Of a DNA stretch of 42,275 bases, positions 24,810 through 32,961 are shown piece after piece; positions within the stretch are counted from its first letter, which is position 1, and every line of letters begins with the position of its first letter. The DNA comes from Flavobacteriaceae bacterium. Its GTDB lineage: Bacteria; Bacteroidota; Bacteroidia; Flavobacteriales; Flavobacteriaceae. The stretch lies in contig CANBWX010000011.1 in NCBI GenBank assembly GCA_947373225.1, forward strand, positions 1-42,275, read 5' to 3'. The notes below the pieces were generated by a model that was not told the DNA's origin, did not search any database, and worked only from the letters and a program-made list of their open reading frames with translations. Both the position numbers and the translations under genes were made by a program.

Positions 24810-25640
24810 CTACACAATCTTCACCGAAGTCATACTCAACGAACCCGCCACTAATTTGTCATTAAACAAAGTCAGTTCTTCGGTTTTGTCTTTCAGTCCC
24901 AAGGTGTAAATCAAAGGTAAATAATGGTCTGGCGTAGGAATCGCAATTTGTAACGCCTTGCTTTGTTTTTCGTAATCAATAAGCGGTTGAAAATTGCCAT
25001 CTAACAAATAATTGTTAACGGTTTCTCGGGCTTCAATCGCCCAATCGTAACCGTAATTGTCTTTGTCAAAATTAGGAAAATCGACCAATCGCAAGTTATG
25101 AACGATATTCCCACTGCCAATTATCAAGATTCCTTTTTGGCGTAAATCGCTTAATTTATTGGCCAATTCAAAATGATATTGTGGCGGTTTGGTATAATCA
25201 ATACTCAACTGAATCACGGGAACATTAGCCTCAGGATACAAATGCTTGACCACGCTCCAAGTGCCGTGATCCAACCCCCAATGTTCGTCCAATTCTACTT
25301 CAATTGGTTTTAACAAATGTTTGGTTTCAATAGCTAATTCTGGACTTCCTTTCGCAGGATATTGCACCTCGAACAATTCTTGCGGAAAACCTCCAAAATC
25401 GTGAATCGTTCTGGGCATTTCCATAGCGGTAACCTTGGTTCCATTGGTAAACCAATGTGCCGAAATACACAAAATGGCGTTGGGTTTTGGTAAAGATTTT
25501 GCCATGTTTCGAAAGCCAGTTACAAACTGATTTTCCTCAATAGCATTCATCGGGCTTCCGTGTCCTAGGAATAATACTGGCATTTTTTCGGTGTTCGAAA
25601 AAGAGCTTGAAATTTTATGTAAATCGTTTAATGTGTTCAT
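24810..25640 (-). CDS. ygiD: DODA-type extradiol dioxygenase (4,5-DOPA dioxygenase family)
   Basis: The 276-residue protein shows the family metal ligands: LGHGSPM at about 25-31, ISAHWFTNGT at about 59-68, and GSGNIVHNL and LDHGTWSVV in the middle. The YgiD/LigB-like fold binds zinc or iron and opens catechol rings; E. coli YgiD acts on L-DOPA. The physiological substrate in this organism is unknown. It is the last gene of a minus-strand run with the VOC gene (19 nt upstream) and the RecD-like gene. Its last 20 codons are duplicated at 24181-24242. Confidence 0.9.
   Translation of the reverse strand: MNTLNDLHKISSSFSNTEKMPVLFLGHGSPMNAIEENQFVTGFRNMAKSLPKPNAILCISAHWFTNGTKVTAMEMPRTIHDFGGFPQELFEVQYPAKGSPELAIETKHLLKPIEVELDEHWGLDHGTWSVVKHLYPEANVPVIQLSIDYTKPPQYHFELANKLSDLRQKGILIIGSGNIVHNLRLVDFPNFDKDNYGYDWAIEARETVNNYLLDGNFQPLIDYEKQSKALQIAIPTPDHYLPLIYTLGLKDKTEELTLFNDKLVAGSLSMTSVKIV
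24816..24877. repeat. 3' end of the dioxygenase gene, right copy of the 62-bp direct repeat
   Basis: This is the in-gene copy of the sequence found at 24181-24242. The repeats are offset by 635 bp and enclose the toxin-antitoxin module exactly. It covers the last codons of the dioxygenase but not its stop. Confidence 0.9.
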
Positions 25641-25659
25641 TTAATACTTTAATTAAAAA

Positions 25660-26055
25660 TTAATTATCCGTACGCTCTATCAAATCCCAAAGGTTTCCAT
25701 AAATATCTGCAAAAACAGCTATTTTTCCATACACCTCGGTTATTGGTTCTCTAATAATTTCAACTTGATTATCCAATAAATTTTGATAATCAATTTCAAA
25801 GTTATCTGTATTTAAAAACAGAAAAACACGCCCACCGGCTTGATTTCCAACTCTATCTAACTGTTCTTTATTTACTGCTTTTGCCAATAACAAACTAAAT
25901 CCCTGAGCGCCTTTTGGCGCAACTAAGACCCAACGCTTTGTCTCATTTAAAACTGTATCTTCAATTAAATCAAAATGCAATTTTTGAGTATAAAAAGCAA
26001 TGGCTTCATCATAATCCGCAACAACCAAAGCTATATGAGCTATTCTCTGTTTCAT
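25660..26055 (-). CDS. VOC-family (glyoxalase/bleomycin-resistance fold) protein
   Basis: The 131-residue protein starts RIAHIALVVADYDEAIAFYTQKLHF, the first beta-alpha-beta unit of the VOC fold, and ends with AVFADIYGNLWDLIER, the second unit, whose Glu is the typical metal ligand. The first-unit His (residue 7) is also kept. VOC members include lyases, dioxygenases and resistance proteins; the reaction is not predictable. It lies 10 nt downstream of the RecD-like gene and 19 nt upstream of the dioxygenase, so the three are likely one transcript. Confidence 0.87.
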   Translation of the reverse strand: MKQRIAHIALVVADYDEAIAFYTQKLHFDLIEDTVLNETKRWVLVAPKGAQGFSLLLAKAVNKEQLDRVGNQAGGRVFLFLNTDNFEIDYQNLLDNQVEIIREPITEVYGKIAVFADIYGNLWDLIERTDN

Positions 26056-26065
26056 TTTCTAACAT

Positions 26066-27487
26066 TTACTCCACAAAATTATCGTCCTTAAAACCTATCA
26101 AATATAACTTATTTTTGGCTCTCGTCATTGCCGTGTACAACCAGCGAATATAATCTCTGTTAATTCCATCAGGTAAATAAGGCTGCTCGATAAACACTGT
26201 ATTCCACTGCCCTCCTTGTGATTTATGGCAGGTTATTGCATACGAAAACTTGACTTGTAAACCATTGAAATATTCGTTGGCTTTGACTTTCTGGAATTGC
26301 TTAAATTTGGTCTCGCCTTCATAATCTTTCAAAACTTCCTGATACAACCTATTCGATTCTTCGTAAGTCAAAGATGGCGATTCGCTTTTTATGGTGTCTA
26401 ATAATAGAACTGTTTCAAATGGTTTTTGGTTTGGATAATCGACCATTCGTATTTTTACTTTGGCAAAATTAAAACCGTATAATTCTTTGATATTGAAGAT
26501 TTCCAAAACTTCAATAATATCGCCATTGGCAATAAAACCAGCTTCATCGGAATCTTTTAACCAAAAATAATTATTCTTTACAACCATCAGAAAATCTCCT
26601 GTCGACAATTCGTTTTCCTTGTCTAAAATCTTCGAGCGAATTTGCTCATTATATTGATTGGCACGTTTATTCGATCGAACGATGAAAGCCGTGTCTTCGA
26701 TACTGTAATTACTGTAAGAAGAATTGATGGCATCTTGAATATCGTAACCATCAGTCAAACGCACAATATCTTTGAATTTCTTGAGGTCAAATTTGAATTC
26801 GTCAATAAAAGAGTCCTTCAACAACTCTCGAAGTTCCGTGGCATTATACAATATTCCAGAGTTTTCTTCCTGACGCATTACTTCATCCAACTCGATATGT
26901 TCTACTTCTTTATTATAATTTAATCCCAAAGTATGAATGTCTAAAGCGGGACTAATATCTAAATTCACTGGCGGTAATTGTGCGGTATCTCCGAGTAAAA
27001 TCATTTTACAATTCGTTCCCGAATACACATAAGAAATCAAATCGTCAAGCAAAGAACCGTTTTCGTATAACTTAGAATCGGAATTCGTGTCTGAAATCAT
27101 AGAAGCTTCATCAACTATAAAAATCGTGTTGGTATGCTTGTTTTGCTGCAAAGTAAACGAAACTCCACCTCCAGAAGATTTCTTGGGAAAATAAATTTTC
27201 TTATGAATGGTAAAAGCGGGTTTATTCGAATAATTAGCAATTACTTTGGCGGCGCGACCTGTTGGCGCCAGCAAAACATACTTTTTGTTGATGTCGAGTA
27301 AATTGTTGACGATAGTCGAAATCACGGTTGTTTTCCCCGTTCCAGCGTACCCTTTCAAGACAAAAATTGTGTTGTTGTCATTTTCAGTCAAGAAAATAGC
27401 AATTTTCTGAAAAAATATATCCTGCTTATACGTTGGTGTAAACGGGAATTTTTTCTTTAAAAGGCTATAAAACAAGGAGGAAGTCAT
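26066..27487 (-). CDS. RecD-like ATP-dependent helicase
   Basis: The ATG at 27487 gives 473 residues starting MTSSLFYSLLKKKF; a longer reading to 27643 would overlap the start of the divergent gene at 27590 and adds 52 residues without family resemblance. Walker A is LKGYAGTGKTTVI (about 45-57), Walker B IFIVDEASMIS, motif III-like ILLGDTAQLPP, and the C-terminal UvrD-like ITCHKSQGGQWNTVFIE, then WLYTAMTRAK. This is superfamily 1B, of the short RecD/Dda type without RecBC partners. It should unwind DNA 5' to 3' in repair or replication restart. Confidence 0.9.
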   Translation of the reverse strand: MTSSLFYSLLKKKFPFTPTYKQDIFFQKIAIFLTENDNNTIFVLKGYAGTGKTTVISTIVNNLLDINKKYVLLAPTGRAAKVIANYSNKPAFTIHKKIYFPKKSSGGGVSFTLQQNKHTNTIFIVDEASMISDTNSDSKLYENGSLLDDLISYVYSGTNCKMILLGDTAQLPPVNLDISPALDIHTLGLNYNKEVEHIELDEVMRQEENSGILYNATELRELLKDSFIDEFKFDLKKFKDIVRLTDGYDIQDAINSSYSNYSIEDTAFIVRSNKRANQYNEQIRSKILDKENELSTGDFLMVVKNNYFWLKDSDEAGFIANGDIIEVLEIFNIKELYGFNFAKVKIRMVDYPNQKPFETVLLLDTIKSESPSLTYEESNRLYQEVLKDYEGETKFKQFQKVKANEYFNGLQVKFSYAITCHKSQGGQWNTVFIEQPYLPDGINRDYIRWLYTAMTRAKNKLYLIGFKDDNFVE

Positions 27488-27576
27488 TCGAGGATGGTTA
27501 GTGTAAATGAACTTCAAATATAAGGATGAAATTTTGAAGCAAAGACATAAAATAGCATTAGAATAAAAAAAAATTG

Positions 27577-27584
27577 TAAGTTTG
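27577..27584 (+). promoter_or_regulatory. -7 element directly upstream of the DUF3822 gene
   Basis: TAAGTTTG ends 5 nt before the ATG at 27590, so transcription would begin at or next to the start codon. No TTG at the proper distance is present in the A-rich stretch before it. Confidence 0.5.
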
Positions 27585-27589
27585 CAACT

Positions 27590-28408
27590 ATGTCGATTAA
27601 CACTACCATTACCGATAAAAAATACAAAAAACTCTCGCTTCAAGTTTCCTTGACTGGATTGTCGTTTTGTGTTTTTGATACTTTAAATCACGTGATACTT
27701 TCTGTAAAAGAAGTTCAATTTGATCGATTTCACAAAGCCACAAAAATCGAAGAATTATTTGCCGATGCTTTCAATGACAATCCGGAATTAAAGGATTCTT
27801 ATGACGAAATATTGGTTATTCATAACAATAATCTTTCAACATTTGTACCGGAACCTCTTTTTGACGAGCACTTTTTAGGAAGTTATTTGCAATACAATAC
27901 GAAGGTTTTCGATACCGATTTTTTTGCTTTCGATGAAATTTCAAATTACCAAATGAATGCGGTTTACATTCCGTATGTGAATATCAATAATTTTTTTATT
28001 GACCAATTTGGCTCTTTCGATTACAAGCATGCCAATAGCATTTTGGTGACAAAAATTTTGGATGCATCCAAAAACAATGATGACAAAAAGATGATTGTGA
28101 ATTTCAATATCGGTCATTTTGAGGTTATTGTTGTTCAAAACCAAAAATTACATTTATTCAATTCTTTCGATTATCAAACGCCGGAAGACTTTCTTTACTA
28201 TTTGCTTTTTACTGCCGAACAATTGAATATGAATCCCGAAAACTTCAAATTAGAATTGCTGGGAACCATTGACGAGGAAGATGATTTCTATAAAATAGCT
28301 TTCAAATACATTCGAAATGTAGCTTTTTATGATGTTTCCGATTTGCAAAAAAACAATACTTTTTCAACTGCCCAAAATCAGAAACATTTTATATTATTCC
28401 AATCGTGA
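27590..28408 (+). CDS. DUF3822 family protein
   Basis: The 272-residue protein is recognised as the Bacteroidetes DUF3822 family, which nearly always precedes rsmD. Visible features are LSLQVSLTGLSFCVFD near the N-terminus, VPEPLFDE, and a second-half strand NFNIGHFEVIVVQNQKLHLFNSF resembling an actin-like ATPase (PilM/FtsA) layout. No activity is established. It overlaps the next gene by 4 nt (GTGA), which implies translational coupling to RsmD; a role linked to ribosome or envelope assembly would be inference only. Confidence 0.85.
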   Translation: MSINTTITDKKYKKLSLQVSLTGLSFCVFDTLNHVILSVKEVQFDRFHKATKIEELFADAFNDNPELKDSYDEILVIHNNNLSTFVPEPLFDEHFLGSYLQYNTKVFDTDFFAFDEISNYQMNAVYIPYVNINNFFIDQFGSFDYKHANSILVTKILDASKNNDDKKMIVNFNIGHFEVIVVQNQKLHLFNSFDYQTPEDFLYYLLFTAEQLNMNPENFKLELLGTIDEEDDFYKIAFKYIRNVAFYDVSDLQKNNTFSTAQNQKHFILFQS

Positions 28409-29001
28409 GAATCATTTCAGGTAAATACAAAGGAAGACGCATTTTTCCGCCAAAAGGACTTCCAGTTCGCCCCACAACCGATATGTCAAAAGAAGCATTA
28501 TTCAATGTTTTGAACAATCATTTCAGTTTTGAAGGCTTGAAAATACTGGATTTATTCGCAGGAACCGGAAATATAAGTTTCGAATTTGCCTCTCGTGGCA
28601 GCACACCAATTACCTCTGTCGATGGAGATTTTGGTTGCGTAAAATTCATCAAGCAAGTCGCTGCCGAATACGATTTTAATATTGCTGCCACAAAAAGTGA
28701 TGTTTTTAAATTTTTGGAAAGAAATAATGCGACTTACGATATTATTTTTGCCGATCCTCCTTATGCTTTAGACCAAAAAACTTTTGAAAAAGTGGTGTTG
28801 CTAGTTTTCGAAAAAAACACGCTTCAAGAAGATGGAATGATGATTATCGAGCATTCTAAATACACGAAACTCGACCATTTAATTCACTTCTCCTTCAAGA
28901 AAAGTTACGGCGGTTCTATCTTTAGTTTCTTCGAAATAGGAAAATCAACTGATGAAGAAATAGAAGGCGAAGATTTGTTTAAAGATTCCGAAGAGGAATA
29001 A
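28405..29001 (+). CDS. rsmD: 16S rRNA (guanine966-N2)-methyltransferase RsmD
   Basis: The 198-residue protein begins MRIISGKYKGRRI, the invariant RsmD opening; the start is GTG at 28405 overlapping the preceding stop. The SAM-binding motif is ILDLFAGTGNISFEFASRG (about 47-65), the catalytic N6/N2 motif is DPPY (about 118-121). A Glu-rich tail (about 182-198) extends past the usual end. It methylates G966 of 16S rRNA in the 30S subunit. Its stop TAA abuts the stop of the convergent response-regulator gene. Confidence 0.92.
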   Translation: MRIISGKYKGRRIFPPKGLPVRPTTDMSKEALFNVLNNHFSFEGLKILDLFAGTGNISFEFASRGSTPITSVDGDFGCVKFIKQVAAEYDFNIAATKSDVFKFLERNNATYDIIFADPPYALDQKTFEKVVLLVFEKNTLQEDGMMIIEHSKYTKLDHLIHFSFKKSYGGSIFSFFEIGKSTDEEIEGEDLFKDSEEE

Positions 29002-29409
29002 TTAAATAAAATTAGCTTTTAGTTTTACCAATATTTCTACTGTAAGAGGTTTTGGGAAATAATCGAGAACATGAAGATTATTTTTAGCTCTTGCCTCATC
29101 ATCAGGATTAATAGACGAGCTGACAATGAACAAATTGGTGTTAAAATTAAGCGTTGGTTTAATTTCCTCGAAAATTTCTAAAAAATTCCATCCATCCATA
29201 ATTGGCATATTTAGATCCAGAAAAATTAACACTAAAGAATTGCTATCATTTATAGTTTCATTTAGTGCTAATAATTTATCAATACCTTCTTTACCATTAT
29301 TTCCAACTTCAATAGGAGAATCAATTTCGGATTTTGAAATTATTTTTTTATGCAGATAATTAGTCGTAAAATCATCATCTATCAATAAAATCGTATCTAA
29401 CTTAAGCAT
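29002..29409 (-). CDS. Single-domain response regulator
   Basis: The 135-residue protein is one receiver domain without output domain. The acidic pair is LLIDDDF (Asp10-12), the phosphorylatable Asp lies in IFLDLNMPIMDGW (about 63-75), Ser residues of FIVSSS stand at the switch position, and the conserved Lys is in YFPKPL (about 120). It starts 2 nt after the histidine kinase stop, so it is the kinase partner in one operon. With no DNA-binding domain, it probably acts by protein contact or as a phosphate shuttle. Confidence 0.92.
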   Translation of the reverse strand: MLKLDTILLIDDDFTTNYLHKKIISKSEIDSPIEVGNNGKEGIDKLLALNETINDSNSLVLIFLDLNMPIMDGWNFLEIFEEIKPTLNFNTNLFIVSSSINPDDEARAKNNLHVLDYFPKPLTVEILVKLKANFI

Positions 29410-29411
29410 TA

Positions 29412-31211
29412 TTATATTTTTTTTGAAATTGTAAAACTAAATGTACTTCCGGAACCTAATTTAGATTTTACAGAAATTTCCCCGTTATGTATATCAACTA
29501 TTTTTTTGCAATGAGCTAATCCAATTCCGTAGCCTTTATAAAGAGAATCGTTATTGAGTCTTTTGAAGATAATAAATACCTGATCAATGTACTTTTCATC
29601 AATTCCTATTCCGTTATCTTTAACTGAAAATTTCCATTCATTTTCTGTTTCTGAGCACTTAATTTTAATTTTAGGTTTATTATTTTCCTTATTAAACTTA
29701 ATCCCGTTGCTTATTAGGTTTTGAAATAATAATCGAATATAGGTTTCATATCCTCTAATTTTAGGTAAATTTTCGACTTTAATCTCAGCTTTATATTCGT
29801 TAATTTTCACTGATAAATCGGTCAAAACATCACTAATAACTTGATTACAATCAATTTCTTTAACATCATCTCGCTTACCAATCCTTGCATATTCCATCAA
29901 ACCTGTAACCAATGCTCGCATTCTAATGGCGGACTTATTGATAAATTCAATATATAATTTAGCTTCATCGTTTAAACCCTCTGAATATTCCTCCAATAAA
30001 AGTTCACTAAAACTCATCAAAGTCAAGAGTGGTTCCTGAAGATCATGCGATGTTATATAGGTGAATTGTTCTAATTCTGAATTTTGGTTTTTGAGCGTTC
30101 TATTTTGCAATGCAACTTGTTCTTGTTTCTCTTTTCTTGATGTAATATCTCTAATAAAAGTGCAGAAAGTTATAATACCGTTAGCCTCTTTTAAGGGCAA
30201 AATACTAATATCTATAGGGAATTCTCCATTGTTTTTATGAATCCCTATATTTTCGATAATCTCATCCAAAAGAAAACTTTTATTTCCATTAACAAAATCT
30301 TTAAAATGCTGATAATAAATACTTCCAATTCTTTTGGGAAGAATAATATCGAAAATATTTTCGCCTATAACTTCTTCCGATTTCCAACCAAAAAATAGAT
30401 CTGCTTTCGGGTTCCAAAAGGTGATTTTACCTTCAGAATCAAATTTTATTATGGCATCATACGAAGACTTTAATATCAGTTTATATCTATTTTCATTAGA
30501 AATCACCGTATTTTGAATTCTTTTAAGTTCTGAAACATCTATGCCATAACCTATCACATAATAAAATATATCATCAATAAAAACAGGATAAAACCGGCGC
30601 ATTACACATATATCCTTACCGTCACGATGATATTCATCTACCCATTCTACTTGTTGTTTTGTTTGAAAGGCTTGATTAAAAAGATCACGTCTTCCTTGAG
30701 CCAAAGAATTATCTAAACCTTTATATTCGCAATAATCAAAATCGCTTTTACCAATCATCCATTTTCTGGTTTTAACATCACGAATACCATTAGGATTTAC
30801 ATACAAATAATTATGATTTTTATCGAAAACCGCAATATCAGCTGGGATATTGTCTAATATAATTTCATTAAATTTTTGTTTCTCTATTATAAGTTGGTTC
30901 GAATGGGATTCTTCAATTATATATAAAATTCCAAATAAAGAACCGTCATCTATAGATGCGTATCTAAGTAAAACATCATTTTTTCTACCTTTTTTATCCG
31001 TAAAAAAAGTTTTAATATTTTCTCCTTCTTGCTTAATACACAAACTAATTTCAGGATAATAAATTGCTATTGATTGATTCTTAATTTCTGTCAATGAGAC
31101 ATCTAACATAACTAATCCCAAAGAATTAACATGTAAAATAGAGTATTCACGATCAATAAAAAAAGAGGCTAACGGAAAACTATCAATTAGTTTATGATAA
31201 ATATTTAACAT
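29412..31211 (-). CDS. PAS-domain sensor histidine kinase
   Basis: The ATG at 31211 gives 599 residues; the TTG at 31223 is not needed. There is no membrane helix, so it is cytoplasmic. Three PAS domains cover about 10-105, 115-230 and 240-365 (the third ends DITSRKEKQEQ, a PAC motif). The dimerisation helix has the phosphorylated His389 in YITSHDLQEP. The ATPase domain (about 480-597) has NLISNGIKFNK, KDNGIGID and YGIGLAHCKKIV boxes. It resembles bacteriophytochrome-type HisKA kinases. Signals sensed by the PAS domains are unknown. A TATATTTG element (complement 31237-31244) lies 26 nt upstream. Confidence 0.92.
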   Translation of the reverse strand: MLNIYHKLIDSFPLASFFIDREYSILHVNSLGLVMLDVSLTEIKNQSIAIYYPEISLCIKQEGENIKTFFTDKKGRKNDVLLRYASIDDGSLFGILYIIEESHSNQLIIEKQKFNEIILDNIPADIAVFDKNHNYLYVNPNGIRDVKTRKWMIGKSDFDYCEYKGLDNSLAQGRRDLFNQAFQTKQQVEWVDEYHRDGKDICVMRRFYPVFIDDIFYYVIGYGIDVSELKRIQNTVISNENRYKLILKSSYDAIIKFDSEGKITFWNPKADLFFGWKSEEVIGENIFDIILPKRIGSIYYQHFKDFVNGNKSFLLDEIIENIGIHKNNGEFPIDISILPLKEANGIITFCTFIRDITSRKEKQEQVALQNRTLKNQNSELEQFTYITSHDLQEPLLTLMSFSELLLEEYSEGLNDEAKLYIEFINKSAIRMRALVTGLMEYARIGKRDDVKEIDCNQVISDVLTDLSVKINEYKAEIKVENLPKIRGYETYIRLLFQNLISNGIKFNKENNKPKIKIKCSETENEWKFSVKDNGIGIDEKYIDQVFIIFKRLNNDSLYKGYGIGLAHCKKIVDIHNGEISVKSKLGSGSTFSFTISKKI

Positions 31212-31236
31212 GATATTTTTCAATATTTGGGGTAAA

Positions 31237-31244
31237 CAAATATA
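31237..31244 (-). promoter_or_regulatory. Probable -7 element of the histidine kinase operon
   Basis: The minus strand reads TATATTTG, 25 nt before the ATG at 31211. The region 31245-31450 beyond is AT-rich with no gene seen. Confidence 0.45.
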
Positions 31245-31455
31245 ATATTTTAAAACAAATAAATTATTATATAATTAACAAATAAATATAATAAATCTAT
31301 TAAAATCAAACGTTTAATATTAATTTAGTGGTGATAATTTAAAAAAAAATCCCATTGTTCAAATAATTAATAAACTCAAAAATAAAAATATCCTATTAAA
31401 AACTAATCAAGAATAAACAAAACATAACGTTTTGTTAAAAAACAAGAATTAAAAA

Positions 31456-31764
31456 AAGCAGACCTATAAGCCGGGTTCTGTCTACGCCAGAGCGCAGCCT
31501 TATCATTTATCTAGGCATGCAATTGCTCACATGCTCCATCTTTCTACCCTTCGACAACGGGCGAGAACCCTTAAATGCCGATATACTTGAAATTTCACCG
31601 CATAGAGTTTACCTGGTTTCACTACAGCATTACCTGTACATACTTTCTGTTGCACTTGTCCTAATTTCGATAAATCGAAACCGACGGGTGTTACCCGCTA
31701 TGCTTCTCTGTGGTGTCCGGACTTTCCTCCACAATAAATCGTGGCGATAAGGCGGCCTGCGGTG
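31456..31764 (-). ncRNA. rnpB: RNase P RNA (class A)
   Basis: Read on the minus strand it starts GCACCGCAGGCCGCC, has the universally conserved GAGGAAAGTCCGGAC region (complement near 31716-31733), the middle ACAGAA-type segments, and ends with AGACAGAACCCGGCTTATAGG (complement of 31464-31484, quoted in part), followed by TCTGC and a T run that acts as terminator. P1/P4 pairing partners are at the two ends. It matures tRNA 5' ends with RnpA. GC content is distinctly above that of the flanking intergenic DNA. Confidence 0.95.
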
Positions 31765-31850
31765 CAAAGAAACAATTTTAAATTTTAAATTATTATTTAG
31801 AGTACTATTAAATTTAAAATTCAAAATTTAGAATTTAGAATATTAAAAAC

Positions 31851-31858
31851 TATATTTG
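31851..31858 (+). promoter_or_regulatory. -7 element of the dnaX promoter
   Basis: TATATTTG lies 17 nt before the dnaX ATG. The upstream stretch is pure A/T and shows no TTG. Confidence 0.5.
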
Positions 31859-31875
31859 CTTTCGAATAAAATTCT

Positions 31876-32961
31876 ATGGAACAATTTGTAGTATCGGCAC
31901 GTAAATATCGTCCTCAAACATTTAATGATGTTGTGGGACAAAAAGCCATTACTAATACTTTGTTGCACGCCATAGAAAGCAATCACCTTGCCTCTGCCCT
32001 ATTATTTACTGGTCCTCGTGGTGTTGGAAAAACAACTTGCGCAAGAATTCTTGCCCGAAAAATCAATCAACCTGGTTATGATGACCCGAATGAAGATTTT
32101 GCTTTCAATGTTTTCGAATTAGATGCTGCTTCAAACAATTCAGTCGATGATATCAGGAACTTGATTGACCAAGTTAGGATTCCGCCACAAACCGGAAAAT
32201 ACAAGGTTTATATTATTGATGAGGTTCATATGTTGTCTTCGGCAGCTTTTAATGCTTTCTTGAAAACATTGGAAGAACCGCCAAAACACGCCATTTTTAT
32301 TTTGGCTACGACCGAAAAACACAAAATTATTCCGACGATACTTTCTCGTTGTCAGATATTTGATTTCAAAAGAATTACTGTAAAAGATGCCAAAGAACAT
32401 CTTGCCGAAGTTGCTGCAAGCCAAGGTGTAATTTGCGAAGATGATGCTTTACATATTATTGCTCAAAAGGCAGATGGCGCCATGCGTGATGCCTTGTCAA
32501 TTTTTGACCGAGTGGTTTCTTATTGCGGTACTAATTTAACGCGTCAGGCTGTTACCGAAAACCTAAATGTGCTTGATTATGAAACCTATATTACCGTAAC
32601 CGATTTGATTCTCGAAAACAAAATTCCGGAATTACTCCTTACTTTTAACGATATTCTTGCCAAAGGATTTGATGCACATCATTTTGTTTCGGGTTTAGCA
32701 ACACATTTTAGAGATTTATTAGTTTCGAAAACACCATCTACTCTATCTTTATTGGAAGTCGGGGAACAAGCCCAAAAATTATACGGAATTCAAGCCCAAA
32801 AAGCATCACAAGATTTCTTATTGAAAGGAATCGAAATTGCCAATGATTGTGATTTAAAATATAAAGTGAGTCAAAACCAGCGATTGCTCGTTGAACTTTG
32901 CTTGATGCAACTTGCCTCCATCACCTATGATGGAGAAAAAAAAAAGTTGACAAATTTATAA
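31876..32961 (+). CDS. dnaX: DNA polymerase III clamp-loader subunit, gamma form (zero frame of dnaX)
   Basis: The zero frame gives 361 residues, ending KKKLTNL. The AAA+ module is clear: RPQTFNDVVGQ, Walker A LFTGPRGVGKTTCAR (about 43-57), Walker B YIIDEVHMLS, sensor-1 ILATTEKHKIIPTILSRCQ (with the Arg finger) and sensor-2 GAMRDALSIFDR. The Cys zinc module found in many DnaX proteins is absent here, as I remember it to be in flavobacteria. At an A10 run (32936-32945) the frame changes: the next 209 codons of tau continue in the -1 frame. So this product corresponds to gamma, a clamp loader ATPase without the polymerase- and helicase-binding tail. Confidence 0.88.
   Translation: MEQFVVSARKYRPQTFNDVVGQKAITNTLLHAIESNHLASALLFTGPRGVGKTTCARILARKINQPGYDDPNEDFAFNVFELDAASNNSVDDIRNLIDQVRIPPQTGKYKVYIIDEVHMLSSAAFNAFLKTLEEPPKHAIFILATTEKHKIIPTILSRCQIFDFKRITVKDAKEHLAEVAASQGVICEDDALHIIAQKADGAMRDALSIFDRVVSYCGTNLTRQAVTENLNVLDYETYITVTDLILENKIPELLLTFNDILAKGFDAHHFVSGLATHFRDLLVSKTPSTLSLLEVGEQAQKLYGIQAQKASQDFLLKGIEIANDCDLKYKVSQNQRLLVELCLMQLASITYDGEKKKLTNL
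32936..32946 (+). other. A10-G slippery tract of dnaX
   Basis: Ten A followed by G. It includes the heptamer A-AAA-AAG in the zero frame, the same as the E. coli dnaX frameshift site. With 10 A the ORF stops at 32961; with 9 A it stops after 357 codons (AGT TGA); with 11 A tau is made. No strong stem-loop is seen directly 3', which favours transcriptional slippage. Confidence 0.75.

Noticed and set aside
27488..27643. N-terminal extension of the RecD-like helicase
   Set aside because: It overlaps the divergent DUF3822 start and promoter, and the family begins near MTSSLFYSLL at 27487.
31517..31824. Reading frames on both strands over the RNase P RNA
   Set aside because: The sequence is explained by the conserved RNA; the frames show no protein family.
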